Assembly: GCA_021799275.1 (NCBI GenBank)
Contig: JAJZAT010000025.1
Location: 1-49,009, forward strand
Direction: 5' to 3'
Length of the DNA stretch: 49,009 bases
From: Bacillota bacterium
GTDB taxonomy: Bacteria; Bacillota; Sulfobacillia; JAJZYS01; JAJYTV01
Shown here piece after piece: positions 1 through 8,320 of this stretch. The notes below the pieces were generated by a model. The model ran no database searches, was not told the origin of the DNA, and worked only from the letters and a program-made list of their open reading frames with translations. The position numbers were made by a program, and so were the translations under genes. Numbering within the stretch: position 1 is the first letter of the stretch; each line of letters opens with the position of its first letter.

Positions 1-126
1 AAACTAACGCACGGGCTCTTACGCACCAAGGCGAACCGACCTCCACAAGGCGCAGGGCAACCTTCTACCTGGCCTGCCCATTTTCATGCCCGACGGTGCC
101 CCGCCCCGGGGCATGGTGAACTAACG

Positions 127-720
127 GTGGATCGGGAGCGGTCGGACCCGATCCCCGTCGTGGGCCCCAGCGTCGGGGTCGATCTCGGCCTGACGAGCTT
201 CGCCGTGCTGTCCGATGGCACCGCGCTCAAGTCGCCGCGGTCCCTTGAGCGGTCCCTGAGACGTCTTCGCCGCCTCTCGCAGGCGCATAGCCGTAAGCAG
301 AAGGGATCGCAGAACCGCCACAAATCGGCGCTGCTCCTCGCCCGCCTGCACCGCAGGATCCGGAACCAGCGACGAGACTTCCTGCACAAGGCGACCACGG
401 AACTGGCGAAGACCAAGTCGGTCATCGTGATCGAGGACCTGAACGTGCGTGGCATGATCCGCAACCGGCATCTCGCCCGGCATATCGCGGATGCCGGCTG
501 GTCGGAGTTCCGCCGCATGCTCTGCTACAAGACGCTCTGGTACGGTAGCACGCTCGTCGTCGCCCCGAGGTTCTTCGCGTCGTCGAAGACGTGCAGCGCT
601 TGTGGTGCGAAGAAGGACGATCTGGACCTATCGGAGAGGGTGTACCGCTGTCAGGGCTGCGGCCACGTCATGGACCGCGATCTCAACGCCGCACGCAACC
701 TTGCGGCCTTAGCCCTATAG
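127..720 (+). CDS. tnpB: TnpB-type RNA-guided nuclease / IS605-family OrfB, C-terminal part
   Basis: The frame encodes the RuvC-like and zinc-finger half of a TnpB protein. The motif GVDLG near residue 18 carries the first catalytic Asp, VIEDLNVRGM near residue 100 the Glu, and DRDLNAARN at the C-terminus the last Asp. CSACG and CQGCG form the zinc knuckle. TnpB is the programmable nuclease carried by IS200/IS605 elements. Full-length members have about 370-400 residues; this frame has 197 from a GTG at 127. It stays open to position 1, but the upstream codons do not resemble the TnpB N-terminus, so the gene is N-terminally damaged or continues outside the window. No TnpA transposase is visible. 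Confidence 0.8.
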   Translation: MDRERSDPIPVVGPSVGVDLGLTSFAVLSDGTALKSPRSLERSLRRLRRLSQAHSRKQKGSQNRHKSALLLARLHRRIRNQRRDFLHKATTELAKTKSVIVIEDLNVRGMIRNRHLARHIADAGWSEFRRMLCYKTLWYGSTLVVAPRFFASSKTCSACGAKKDDLDLSERVYRCQGCGHVMDRDLNAARNLAALAL

Positions 721-850
721 GTCCTAAGTACCGGGAGTTCCCCGGGATTTGAAGCTCGTGGAGATCCCTCCGGTGGGGCACCAGCACCAACGCCGGTCGC
801 CAGGCGCGGGTCGAGGAAGCGGGAAGCGACGAGGACGCATCGGTAGAGAT
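721..850 (+). ncRNA. Candidate omega-RNA / right end of the TnpB element
   Basis: Directly after the tnpB stop lies a non-coding stretch able to form short hairpins, such as CCGGG/CCCGG around 731-746 and a GGTGGGGCACC segment near 770. In IS605-type elements the guide RNA (omega-RNA) derives from the tnpB 3' end and the right end of the element. This assignment rests on position and general appearance only. The exact 3' boundary, and so the guide, cannot be set here. Confidence 0.3.
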
Positions 851-897
851 CAGGGCCGCCGTCGCAGAACTGTTCGAATCCCCTCGCCAGATTTGAA

Positions 898-930
898 AGC
901 GGTCCGGCCCACTGCATTGGCCGGACCGCT
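898..930 (+). terminator. Strong hairpin, probable intrinsic terminator
   Basis: A perfect 12-bp stem, AGCGGTCCGGCC (898-909) and GGCCGGACCGCT (919-930), encloses a 9-nt loop. It is followed on the plus strand by a T-rich but interrupted run (CTTTGCGTCCTTTT). It lies between tnpB and the convergent dehydrogenase gene, so it could stop transcription from the left, and its symmetry would also help from the right. Confidence 0.6.
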
Positions 931-970
931 CTTTGCGTCCTTTTGGACACTTATCCCGTTGATGCAGTCG

Positions 971-2032
971 TCAAGTGGCCAGCCGACGGGCGATGGCGCT
1001 GCCGACATCATCCGTTGTCCGATTCCCACCTAGGTCCGGCGTGCGCTCGCCATCTGCCAGCGCCTGCTCGATCGCGCGCAGGATCCGCTCCGCCCATGCG
1101 CCTTCGCCCAAATGCTCCAGCAGAAGCGCCGCCGACCAGATCGCCGCCATCGGATTGGCGATGCCGCTGCCGGCGATGTCGGGCGCCGAGCCGTGCACCG
1201 GTTCGAACATCGACGGAAAGCGGCCTTCAGGGTTGAGGTTTGCGCTGGCGGCGAATCCGAGCCCTCCGGCGATCCCCGCGCCCAGATCGGTCAGGATGTC
1301 GCCGAAGAGGTTCGACGTCACGACGACCTGGAATCGGCCCGGATCCTGGACAAAGAACATGGCCGCCGCATCCACGAGGTAGCTGCGGCTGGGAACGTCC
1401 GGGTACTCGGCCGCCACCTCGCGGAACACGCGGTCCCAGAAGACGCCGCTGTAGTTCATCGCGTTTCCCTTGGACACGCTCGTGACGCTCTTGCCCAGAC
1501 GCCGACCGAGCTCGAAGGCGTGGCGCACGATCCGCTCCACACCGCGGCGCGAGAAGACCGTGGTCTGCAGGGCGATCTCGCGCCCCACGTCGCCGGGGAA
1601 CAGGAAGTCGCCCTTGCCGCTGTACTCGCCTTCCGTGTTCTCGCGCAGCACGAGCATGTCGATGTCCGCCGGGCCGCGGCCCCGGAGCGGGCTCTCCACG
1701 CCGCGCAGCAGGCGGACCGGCCGCAGGTTGACATATTGGTCGAATCCCTGCCGGATGGGCAGCAGCAGGCCCCAGAGCGTCACATCGTCCGGTACCCGCG
1801 GATCCCCCACCGCGCCGAGCTGGATCGCGTCGAACGCCCTGAGGTGCCGCAGGCCGTCCTCCGGCATCATCTCGCCATGCGCGAGAAAGTGTTCGGTGCC
1901 CCAACGCAGTTCCTCGAACTCGAAGCTCAGGGCTGGGTCGAGTTCGGCGACCCGCCGCAGCACCCGCACGGCCTGCGCCGTGACCTCGGGTCCGATCCCG
2001 TCGCCCGGGATGACGGCGATGCGTCGCGACAA
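971..2032 (-). CDS. Isocitrate/isopropylmalate-type dehydrogenase, tartrate/D-malate dehydrogenase subgroup
   Basis: The 353-residue protein belongs to the beta-decarboxylating dehydrogenase family. It opens with the typical IAVIPGDGIGPEV. LRENTEGEYSG, SVSKGNAMNYS and FEPVHGSAPDIAG are the substrate and cofactor regions. The segment GVESPLRGRGPADIDM and the overall length fit the tartrate/D-malate dehydrogenase (TtuC/DmlA) branch rather than LeuB. It would oxidatively decarboxylate a malate-like 2-hydroxy acid with NAD+ and a divalent metal. The TTG start at 2032 has an AAGGAGG site 8 nt upstream. It lies 149 bp downstream of the aldehyde dehydrogenase gene on the same strand. The exact substrate is uncertain. 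Confidence 0.82.
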   Translation of the reverse strand: MSRRIAVIPGDGIGPEVTAQAVRVLRRVAELDPALSFEFEELRWGTEHFLAHGEMMPEDGLRHLRAFDAIQLGAVGDPRVPDDVTLWGLLLPIRQGFDQYVNLRPVRLLRGVESPLRGRGPADIDMLVLRENTEGEYSGKGDFLFPGDVGREIALQTTVFSRRGVERIVRHAFELGRRLGKSVTSVSKGNAMNYSGVFWDRVFREVAAEYPDVPSRSYLVDAAAMFFVQDPGRFQVVVTSNLFGDILTDLGAGIAGGLGFAASANLNPEGRFPSMFEPVHGSAPDIAGSGIANPMAAIWSAALLLEHLGEGAWAERILRAIEQALADGERTPDLGGNRTTDDVGSAIARRLAT

Positions 2033-2181
2033 GCGTCAGTCCTCCTTCAGAAGCGTTCAGCAGCTCTCTCGCGGCACCGTGAACGGCCAGGACGAAGTCC
2101 TTCTCCAGACCCGGTGGCGGTTCAAGGCGCAATCGCTGCCAGCTCTTCGATCCCGCGGTTCCAGCCCACTCGGGCGCCCAC

Positions 2182-3642
2182 CTAGAGTCCGGCGTCCACG
2201 CCACCCCAAGAGACGAACTTGGTCTCGAGGAATTCCTCGATGCCTTCGAGGCCTCCCTCCCTGCCGAGCCCGGACTCCTTGTATCCGCCGAACGGTGCCT
2301 GCGCCGTCGAGAACGCGCCGTCGTTGAGTCCGACGATGCCGTACTCGAGCGCCTCGGCCACCCGCCAGGCGCGGGCCGCGTCCCGCGTGAAGAAATAGGC
2401 GGCGAGGCCGTACTCCGTCTGGTTCGCGATCGCGATGGCCTCGCGCTCTTCACGGAACGTGGCCACGGCGATGACGGGTCCGAACGTTTCCTCGCGCATC
2501 ACGCGCATCTTCGACGACACGCCTGTCAGCACCGTCGGTTCCACGAAGTAGCCCGGACCCGACATCACCCCGCCGCCCAGCCGCACCGCGGCTCCTTGCG
2601 ACACCGCGTCCTCGACATGCGCGAGAACCTTCTGCCGTCCCCGCTCGGAGATCATCGGGCCGATTTCCACACCTTCCGCGAGGCCGTGCCCGACGCGCAT
2701 GCGCCGCACCTGCTCGACGATGCGGTCGGTGAACGCCTCGGCCACCCCCTGCTGCACGAGGATACGGTTGGCCGCGACGCAGGTCTGGCCCGCGTTGCGG
2801 AACTTCGCCGTGGCGATGCCGACGGCGGCCTGATCGAGGTCCGCGTCGTCGAACACGATGAAGGGCGCCTGCCCGCCGAGTTCCAGGGACACCTTCTGCA
2901 CATGGCCGGCGGCCTTGCGCATCAGTTCCTTGCCGACGGCCGTCGACCCCGTGAACGTGATCTTGCGCACCCTCGGGTCACCGAGCCAGGCGTCGGCGAA
3001 CGCCGCGGCCTCAGTGGTGGGCACGACGTTCAGGACACCCGCCGGTCCCCCTGCCTCGAGCAGCAGCTCGCCGAGGCGCAACGCGGTCAGAGGGGTCTCC
3101 GGCGCCGGCTTCAAGACCACCGCGCAGCCTGCGGCAAGCGCTGGCGCCACCTTGCGCGTGATCATCGCCGCCGGGAAGTTCCACGGCGTGATCGCCGCGA
3201 CCACCCCGACGGCCTGCTTCAGGACCAAAAGTCGCTTGTCCGACCGGCTCGCAGGGACGACGCGGCCATAGACCCGCTTCGCCTCCTCCGCGAACCACTC
3301 GACGAAACTCGCGGCGTAGTCGACTTCCGCGTAGGACTCTTTGAGGGGCTTGCCGTTCTCGAGCGTCATGAGACGTGCGAGGTTTTCCTTGTCGCGCTGC
3401 TGCAGCTCGAACCATTTGCGGAGAACCTTCGCGCGCTCGTAGGCCGAGGCCGCCTGCCAGGCCGGCTGCGCGGCCGCGGCCGCATCGACCGCCGCCGCGG
3501 CGTCGGATGTGGCACCGTCCGCGACGAGGGCCAGCCTCTCGCCGGTCGCGGGATCCTCGACCGCCATGGTCCTGCCGCCTGCTGCCGCCCGGAAAACGCC
3601 TCCCACCAGGAGGTTCTCCGGCGCCCGCACTCCTTCCACCAT
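2182..3642 (-). CDS. gabD: NAD(P)+-dependent succinate-semialdehyde dehydrogenase
   Basis: An aldehyde dehydrogenase superfamily enzyme of 486 residues. PWNFPAAMITRK is the cofactor-binding part, LELGGQAPFIVFDDAD carries the general-base Glu, and GQTCVAANR the catalytic Cys. The C-terminal APFGGYKESGLGREGG is characteristic of GabD-type enzymes, which oxidise succinate semialdehyde to succinate. I chose the ATG at 3642 because GGAGG lies 8 nt upstream; the longer frame to 3732 has no such site. Other short-chain semialdehydes are possible substrates. The upstream 200 bp is shared with a divergent lipoprotein gene. Confidence 0.85.
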   Translation of the reverse strand: MVEGVRAPENLLVGGVFRAAAGGRTMAVEDPATGERLALVADGATSDAAAAVDAAAAAQPAWQAASAYERAKVLRKWFELQQRDKENLARLMTLENGKPLKESYAEVDYAASFVEWFAEEAKRVYGRVVPASRSDKRLLVLKQAVGVVAAITPWNFPAAMITRKVAPALAAGCAVVLKPAPETPLTALRLGELLLEAGGPAGVLNVVPTTEAAAFADAWLGDPRVRKITFTGSTAVGKELMRKAAGHVQKVSLELGGQAPFIVFDDADLDQAAVGIATAKFRNAGQTCVAANRILVQQGVAEAFTDRIVEQVRRMRVGHGLAEGVEIGPMISERGRQKVLAHVEDAVSQGAAVRLGGGVMSGPGYFVEPTVLTGVSSKMRVMREETFGPVIAVATFREEREAIAIANQTEYGLAAYFFTRDAARAWRVAEALEYGIVGLNDGAFSTAQAPFGGYKESGLGREGGLEGIEEFLETKFVSWGGVDAGL

Positions 3643-3791
3643 GCCGTCACCCTCCTCGCGGCCCAAGGGCCGCGCCGCATGCACTGTCCGACCGCACGTC
3701 TTGTCCCATGACTTCGCGACGCGGCGCGCCATGCCTTCACCCGGGCTGCCCAGTCACGCGCTCCGCTGCAGCGACTGCACTCGGCCTCTGG

Positions 3792-3797
3792 TATGAT
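3792..3797 (+). promoter_or_regulatory. Possible -10 element for the lipoprotein gene
   Basis: TATGAT lies 45 nt upstream of the TTG start at 3843. No convincing -35 hexamer is present at 17 bp, so the promoter is weak or uses another contact. Confidence 0.35.
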
Positions 3798-3842
3798 CGA
3801 GCACGATACTTGAACCATGTCCCAACCCGGGAGGTGCCGCCA

Positions 3843-5105
3843 TTGCGCCGTGGCCACGCCCTGCTTCTCCTATGCTTGCCCGCCATGCTGCTTGCCGGAT
3901 GCGGCAGTTCCCCCAAGGCCACCCCGAAAGGTCCGACGCTTCCCCCGGTGCTGGCGAGGACCCCAGCCGCGCCGAAAGTGTTGAAACCTGTGGCCAGCGA
4001 GACCACGCTCGGCCAGACTCGCGTGACGAGCCTGAAGGCCTCGCTGACGGGCGGCGCGCCGGATACGATCCAGGTCCAGTCGCTACCGGGCTTCGACGGG
4101 CAGGTGACCGTCAAGGGCGGCTCGCGAACCATCTTCCAGTCCCTGCACACCGCCGGCGTGAGCGTGCTCGAGTTCGGGCGGCGGCACTTGCCCGTGCTGC
4201 TCCTGCAGGATAGCGTCAGCTACTGCGGCAGCGGGGGCTGCGCCACCTCGGCCTACACCTGGAGCCGCACGCGGCACCGGATGCTGCCGGTACCGGTGCC
4301 GGGGATTCCCGCCTACCGCTACGACGCGCGGCGACGGCAGTTCGTCGTCACTTCGCTGCCGTTGCCCGGCGGCCTGTTCGGTTACGTCGTGCCCGGCGGA
4401 CCCGGCATCATCGTGCACGCGCGGACCTACGACGCCTGGCAGCATGGGATCGCCCAGGGCTACGGCTATGCGCCCGGCCTCTCTCCCACGGGTGGCTGGG
4501 TCGCGGTGGGCAAGCCTGTCTACGGCCCCTCGACCGCCGAGACGGGCTTCACCTGGGGCGGCCCCGCCCAGACCCTACTGGCCCTTCTCAGTGCGCGCAG
4601 CCTGGACTTCAAGGCGCAGGTGACCCAGGTCTCGGCGTCTTTGGCCGATGCCTCCGTGATCTGGCGCGACCTCGGTCCGATCGGCACCTGGGGCGGCAGC
4701 CTCTTCTCGATCGACTCGTCCCCGCAGGTCTCGACCGCCGGGTCCACGACCGTCGTCACCGACCGCGTCGCGGGACTGCGCGGTGCAGGTGCGACCGCGA
4801 GCCTGCAGGTGTACGAGGTCACGGCCAGCCTGACCGAGGCCGGCTCCAGCTACTACGTGCGCACGGCCCATCTGGCGCCGATCGCCGTCAAGGTCAAGAA
4901 CATCCTGCAGGTGCTGGCCATCATCCGCTCGGATCGCTCCCTGCTGCGGGCGCTCGCGAAGGCCGGCTATCCGGCGCTGCAGGTCGAGGCCGTGGGCCAG
5001 CGCTGGCAGGTCGACACGGCAAGCCAGGGCGGCCAGAGCATCCGGCCCTTGGTCGACATCGACGCGGTGACGGGAACGGTGCGCCGGGCAGGCGGGAACC
5101 CCTAG
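3843..5105 (+). CDS. Secreted lipoprotein of unknown function
   Basis: The 420-residue protein begins with a short basic and hydrophobic signal ending in the lipobox LLAGC, followed by a Ser/Pro/Thr/Ala-rich linker. It should be lipid-anchored outside the membrane. The body is rich in Gly, Val and beta-strand-like segments (tandem 'GGW/GGP' turns), which could form a propeller-like or beta-sandwich fold, but I recognise no named domain. The TTG start at 3843 is chosen because GGGAGG lies 8 nt upstream and the signal peptide begins there; the open frame extends much further upstream without support. Its stop overlaps that of the convergent membrane gene through a CTAG. Confidence 0.7.
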   Translation: MRRGHALLLLCLPAMLLAGCGSSPKATPKGPTLPPVLARTPAAPKVLKPVASETTLGQTRVTSLKASLTGGAPDTIQVQSLPGFDGQVTVKGGSRTIFQSLHTAGVSVLEFGRRHLPVLLLQDSVSYCGSGGCATSAYTWSRTRHRMLPVPVPGIPAYRYDARRRQFVVTSLPLPGGLFGYVVPGGPGIIVHARTYDAWQHGIAQGYGYAPGLSPTGGWVAVGKPVYGPSTAETGFTWGGPAQTLLALLSARSLDFKAQVTQVSASLADASVIWRDLGPIGTWGGSLFSIDSSPQVSTAGSTTVVTDRVAGLRGAGATASLQVYEVTASLTEAGSSYYVRTAHLAPIAVKVKNILQVLAIIRSDRSLLRALAKAGYPALQVEAVGQRWQVDTASQGGQSIRPLVDIDAVTGTVRRAGGNP

Positions 5106-5794
5106 TCGCGGTTCGCGTTCGGCAGGAAGCGATCGCGGTAGCGCCAGCCCACGAACACGATGACCAGGAAAAAGACGAACCCGCCGAGCGCGATCGGCAG
5201 GGCACCGTAGCTGACGCCGTAGTAGACGCCGCTCAGGGCCAACTGAAAAGGCAGCGTACCGATCGCCGTCGTCCACACGAACGGCCAGATCTTGACGCGT
5301 AGAACGCCCGCGACGTAGTTCACGACGTGGTAGGGCACGAACGGGATGAAGCGTGCCACCAGGAGGCCTAGCCAGCCATGGCTCGTAAGCCAGGGCTGAA
5401 GCTGGTCGACGTAGCGGCTGGCGAAGTGCTCGGCGATCGGGCGCGCCAGAAGGCGGCTGACAAAGAGCGCGGCGACAGCCCCAATGATGCCACCCGTCCA
5501 GGAAAAGACGGTCCCCCAGAGCACGCCGTAGAACCGCAAAAGAAAGAGGCTGATAAACTCCGAGGGCACCGGAAGCACCGACGCGAGAGCCATCATGGCC
5601 ACGCCCAGCACATCGCCGAACGGGCCGAGGCTGTGCACGGTGCGCATCAGTTGGTGAACGCGCCCGGTATGCAGGTAGTAGAAATAGACCCCAACCAGCG
5701 CCGCGATGGTGACAATGCCGATCGTTGCGCTGACGAGGCTGCCGCGTGAAGGCAACCTGCGCCGGTGAGAGGTCGAGCGGTCCCGTTCGGTCAT
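5102..5794 (-). CDS. VTT-domain (TVP38/TMEM64, SNARE-associated) integral membrane protein
   Basis: A 230-residue polytopic protein with about five hydrophobic segments. After a basic N-terminus and a first helix, the central part shows the family pattern: FxGVLWGTVFSWTGGIIGA, a reentrant-like stretch, then ARFIPFVPYHVVNYVAGV. This family (YdjX/TVP38) is related to DedA and is linked to lipid scrambling or membrane homeostasis; a specific role cannot be given. The ATG at 5794 is preferred over an upstream TTG because the latter lacks a ribosome binding site. The stop codon overlaps the convergent lipoprotein gene by 3 nt. Confidence 0.8.
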   Translation of the reverse strand: MTERDRSTSHRRRLPSRGSLVSATIGIVTIAALVGVYFYYLHTGRVHQLMRTVHSLGPFGDVLGVAMMALASVLPVPSEFISLFLLRFYGVLWGTVFSWTGGIIGAVAALFVSRLLARPIAEHFASRYVDQLQPWLTSHGWLGLLVARFIPFVPYHVVNYVAGVLRVKIWPFVWTTAIGTLPFQLALSGVYYGVSYGALPIALGGFVFFLVIVFVGWRYRDRFLPNANRD

Positions 5795-5915
5795 GCTCGT
5801 CCGCCCTTCGCCAGGAATCGGCGGCAGCCCGCGCAAGGCGGAAGCGCGAGGGCCGGGCCGGTCAAGGTGATTGTACCAATTCCTGCGCGCACGTGCCGGG
5901 GCGGGTCAGACCGAG

Positions 5916-6296
5916 TCAGCCGCGCAGCGCCGACCGCCCTGCGGCTGCACCTTCGACCACCCCTCGCAGTTCCTCGAGCTCGAACGGTTTCGTCACCACG
6001 GCGCTGAACGTGCCCTGGGGGGGCAGTTCCTCCGCCGTCGGCGCATAGCCGGAGAGCAGCACCACAGGGACCTTGGCAAGATCGGGCCGGCGCCGCAGTT
6101 CCCGCACCAGGTCTGCGCCGCTCATGCCGGGCATCATCAGATCGACCAGCATCACGTCGGGCAAAGGTGGACTCTCGAGCATCCGAAGCGCGGCCGTCGC
6201 GTCGGGCACGTGCTCGCACCTGTGGCCCAGGCGCGCGAAGTACCGCGTCAGGACGAGGCCGATGCCCGGCGAGTCGTCCACCACCGCGATCCTCAT
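5916..6296 (-). CDS. Single-domain response regulator (CheY-like receiver)
   Basis: The 126-residue protein is a receiver domain alone. Acidic residues D7-D8 (VVDDS), the phospho-acceptor D52 (LVDLMMPG), the conserved Ser/Thr region VVLLSGYAP and the Lys in VTKPFE are all present. There is no output domain, so it must act through protein contacts or as a phosphate relay. The ATG at 6296 overlaps the stop of the upstream histidine kinase (ATGA), so the pair is translationally coupled and very likely a cognate two-component system. Confidence 0.9.
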   Translation of the reverse strand: MRIAVVDDSPGIGLVLTRYFARLGHRCEHVPDATAALRMLESPPLPDVMLVDLMMPGMSGADLVRELRRRPDLAKVPVVLLSGYAPTAEELPPQGTFSAVVTKPFELEELRGVVEGAAAGRSALRG

Positions 6297-7342
6297 ACGG
6301 CGAAGAGGCCCGTCGTGCGCGGCAGTTCGAAGCTCAGGCATGCTCCGCCTCCCTCGCGCTGCTCGGCCCAGATGCGGCCGCCATGTGCCTCGACGATCGT
6401 CCGGCAGACATGCAGGCCGAGGCCCATGCCACCCGGGTCGACCTCGGGCTGGAGTCGGCCGCGGTAATGGCGCTCGAAGATGCGCTCGAGGTCGTCCTCG
6501 GCGATGCCGATGCCTCGATCGAGCACGCCGACCCGGACGTGGTGCCCCAGGTCGTCCACCCGCACGTCGATCGGTGCGTCCGCGGGCGAATACTTCACCG
6601 CGTTCGCGACCAGGTTCCGCACCACTTGCCTCAGGCACGCCGGATCGCCCTGGAGCGGCAGCGGCCAGGCGGGCGCCTGGACCTGCACGCGGCCAGGCAT
6701 GAGCAGTAGCGGCCTGAGGCCGGTCTCGACGATCTCCCGCATGTCGCACGCCACCGGGTGCACGGCAAGCTCCGCCTGCTTGGTCCGCCAGGAATCCAGA
6801 ATGCCGCCCAGGAGGTCATCCATCTGACGCAGCTCGTCCTGGGCGACGGTGAGAAGCTCGGAGGCAGGCTCGGGTAGCCCTTGGGCGGGCGTGTCGCTGA
6901 GCTGCAGCCCGAGGAGCGTCAAAGCGCCCAGCACCACACCGAGCGGGGCGCGCAACTCATGGGCCGCCAGCCGGATCAGGCGGTCGGCCGCTGCGTCGCG
7001 CCCGTCCTTCTCCTCATCTCCCAGGGGGAGGTCGATCTCCGCGTAACCGATGTCCGCAGTCTCCGCCCGCTCGTACGCGATCACGCGCGCCTGCAGCACG
7101 AGCGCGATCCCGTCGCAGCGCTGCCGGCGCACCGTGGCGCTGCAGAACCCGTAGCGCCGCGCGGTGAGGAGGAGCCTCTCGGCGTCGTCATGATGGTCGT
7201 CTTCATAGAGAACGGACAGGTGGTGCCCCAGGACCTCGTTCGCACAATATCCGTAGGCCTCTTTGGCCGCGGGGCTCCACGAAAGGATGCGGCCCTCCGC
7301 GTCCAGCGTGAAATCGGCTGCCTCGAGCCATGGACCGATCAC
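6293..7342 (-). CDS. PAS-containing sensor histidine kinase
   Basis: The 349-residue protein has an N-terminal PAS domain (from FTLDAEGRILSWSPAAKEAYGY), a HisKA domain with the phospho-accepting His in AAHELRAPLG, and a HATPase domain with N box (RNLVANAVKYS), DRGIGI and GMGLGLHVC. No membrane helix is visible, so it should be cytoplasmic and sense an internal signal through PAS. I favour the GTG at 7342, with AGGAG 7 nt upstream, over the TTG at 7486, which has no good site. It overlaps the receiver gene downstream by four bases. Confidence 0.88.
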   Translation of the reverse strand: MIGPWLEAADFTLDAEGRILSWSPAAKEAYGYCANEVLGHHLSVLYEDDHHDDAERLLLTARRYGFCSATVRRQRCDGIALVLQARVIAYERAETADIGYAEIDLPLGDEEKDGRDAAADRLIRLAAHELRAPLGVVLGALTLLGLQLSDTPAQGLPEPASELLTVAQDELRQMDDLLGGILDSWRTKQAELAVHPVACDMREIVETGLRPLLLMPGRVQVQAPAWPLPLQGDPACLRQVVRNLVANAVKYSPADAPIDVRVDDLGHHVRVGVLDRGIGIAEDDLERIFERHYRGRLQPEVDPGGMGLGLHVCRTIVEAHGGRIWAEQREGGGACLSFELPRTTGLFAV

Positions 7343-7623
7343 TTCGGCGCTCCTGCTTTGGGGCCGCCTCGTTCGGACGGCGGGCCGTCGCCGATGCCCG
7401 ATCGCCGCCGAAAGCGGCGGCGAGGGCGGTGTTCTTGGGTCGGACAGGAATGACGTGGAGTCGTTGCCAGACGAAGTTCCAGTCAAGTTCGCACCGTCCC
7501 CCAGGCATCGGGCGCCTCACGGCTCCACCATACTGGGGACAGTTTACACCCAGCAAAGGAAGAATCCTGTCGAATCGCCGCGACCCAACCAAGGCTACGC
7601 GCAGGGCCTGGCGGGGACCGCCT
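7343..7623. other. Intergenic region upstream of the kinase gene
   Basis: About 280 bp separate the kinase start from the biotin-carrier stop, both on the minus strand. No gene or clear terminator is seen. An A/T-richer patch near 7540-7565 is the likeliest place for the kinase promoter, but I cannot define hexamers. Confidence 0.4.
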
Positions 7624-8061
7624 TCAGGCGATCTCCAGCAACACGTCGCCGCCGTCGACCGCCGCGCCGGCCGTCACGCGCACGACTGCCACATGGCCGG
7701 AGCAGGGTGCCAGGATCTCGTTCTCCATCTTCATGGCCTCGAGAATGGCCACCACGTCGCCTTCCCTGACCTCGTCTCCCACCGCCACCTTGACCTCCAG
7801 CACCGCGCCAGGCAGCGGCGCCGTCACCGGCGTACCGACCGACGCGGCAGGCGCCGCGGGCACCGCGGACTGGCTGCGCGCAGGCTGCGCGTGCCTTGCC
7901 GGCGCCTTCGCGGCGGGCGCTGCCTGGACCTCCCTGGCCGCGGGCTGGCTTGGCGAGCTGGCGATGGCTGGCGCTGACGCCGTGGGCTCCCCTTCGGACC
8001 CGATCTCCTCGACCTCGACCTCGTACGAGAGTCCGTTCACTACCACGTGGAACCGCCGCAT
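7624..8061 (-). CDS. Biotin carboxyl carrier subunit of acyl-CoA carboxylase/decarboxylase
   Basis: The 145-residue protein has a short beta-stranded N-terminus, a long Ala/Pro linker (about residues 30-75) and a C-terminal biotinyl-lipoyl domain with the biotin-accepting Lys in EAMKMENE. This matches the gamma/carrier subunits of methylmalonyl-CoA or glutaconyl-CoA decarboxylases and of OadA tails. The carrier would shuttle CO2 on biotin to or from the carboxyltransferase encoded upstream. The ATG at 8061 is preceded by a purine-rich site. It is the last gene of the methylmalonyl-CoA operon, 76 nt after the small OadG-like gene. No biotin carboxylase gene lies in the window. Confidence 0.88.
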   Translation of the reverse strand: MRRFHVVVNGLSYEVEVEEIGSEGEPTASAPAIASSPSQPAAREVQAAPAAKAPARHAQPARSQSAVPAAPAASVGTPVTAPLPGAVLEVKVAVGDEVREGDVVAILEAMKMENEILAPCSGHVAVVRVTAGAAVDGGDVLLEIA

Positions 8062-8137
8062 CGCTCCGCCCCGACACCGCCGTGCCAACGGCCGGCTCCA
8101 GGGCTCCGCCTCCTTCGCTTCGGTCGTCTGCGATCTG

Positions 8138-8320
8138 CTACGGTCGATGGCGCCGCATCTGGTCCATGCGCGCCGCGATGCCCCAGGCCCCCCGGTCGTC
8201 GTCGGACGGGGCGCGACCCTTGAGCCGCACGTGCACCCGCTCGGGCGGCACGCCCATGCTGAGAGAAACCGCCACGGTGATCGCCGCCACCACCTGCTCC
8301 GGCACCTTCCGCGCCGTCAT
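8138..8320 (-). CDS. Small OadG-like accessory subunit (soluble)
   Basis: A 60-residue protein whose ATG at 8320 overlaps the stop of the carboxyltransferase gene (ATGA). VVAAITVAVSLSMG is followed by a basic strand (RVHVRLKGR) and a Trp-centred WGIAARMDQMRR end. This resembles the C-terminal part of gamma subunits of sodium-pump decarboxylases (OadG/MmdD type), which stabilise the complex. The N-terminal membrane anchor of those subunits is missing. The placement between carboxyltransferase and biotin carrier supports a structural role in that complex. The family assignment is by pattern only. Confidence 0.6.
   Translation of the reverse strand: MTARKVPEQVVAAITVAVSLSMGVPPERVHVRLKGRAPSDDDRGAWGIAARMDQMRRHRP

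Noticed and set aside
84-518. Long minus-strand frames opposite tnpB
   Set aside because: They are Arg-rich antisense readings of the tnpB frame with no family features.
866-897. TTCGAATCCCC resembling a tRNA T-loop and 3' end
   Set aside because: The flanking bases cannot form the 5-bp T stem and no acceptor, D or anticodon arms are present.
3375-3842. Open frame continuing upstream of the lipoprotein signal
   Set aside because: It is antisense to the aldehyde dehydrogenase N-terminus; the signal peptide and Shine-Dalgarno place the start at 3843.
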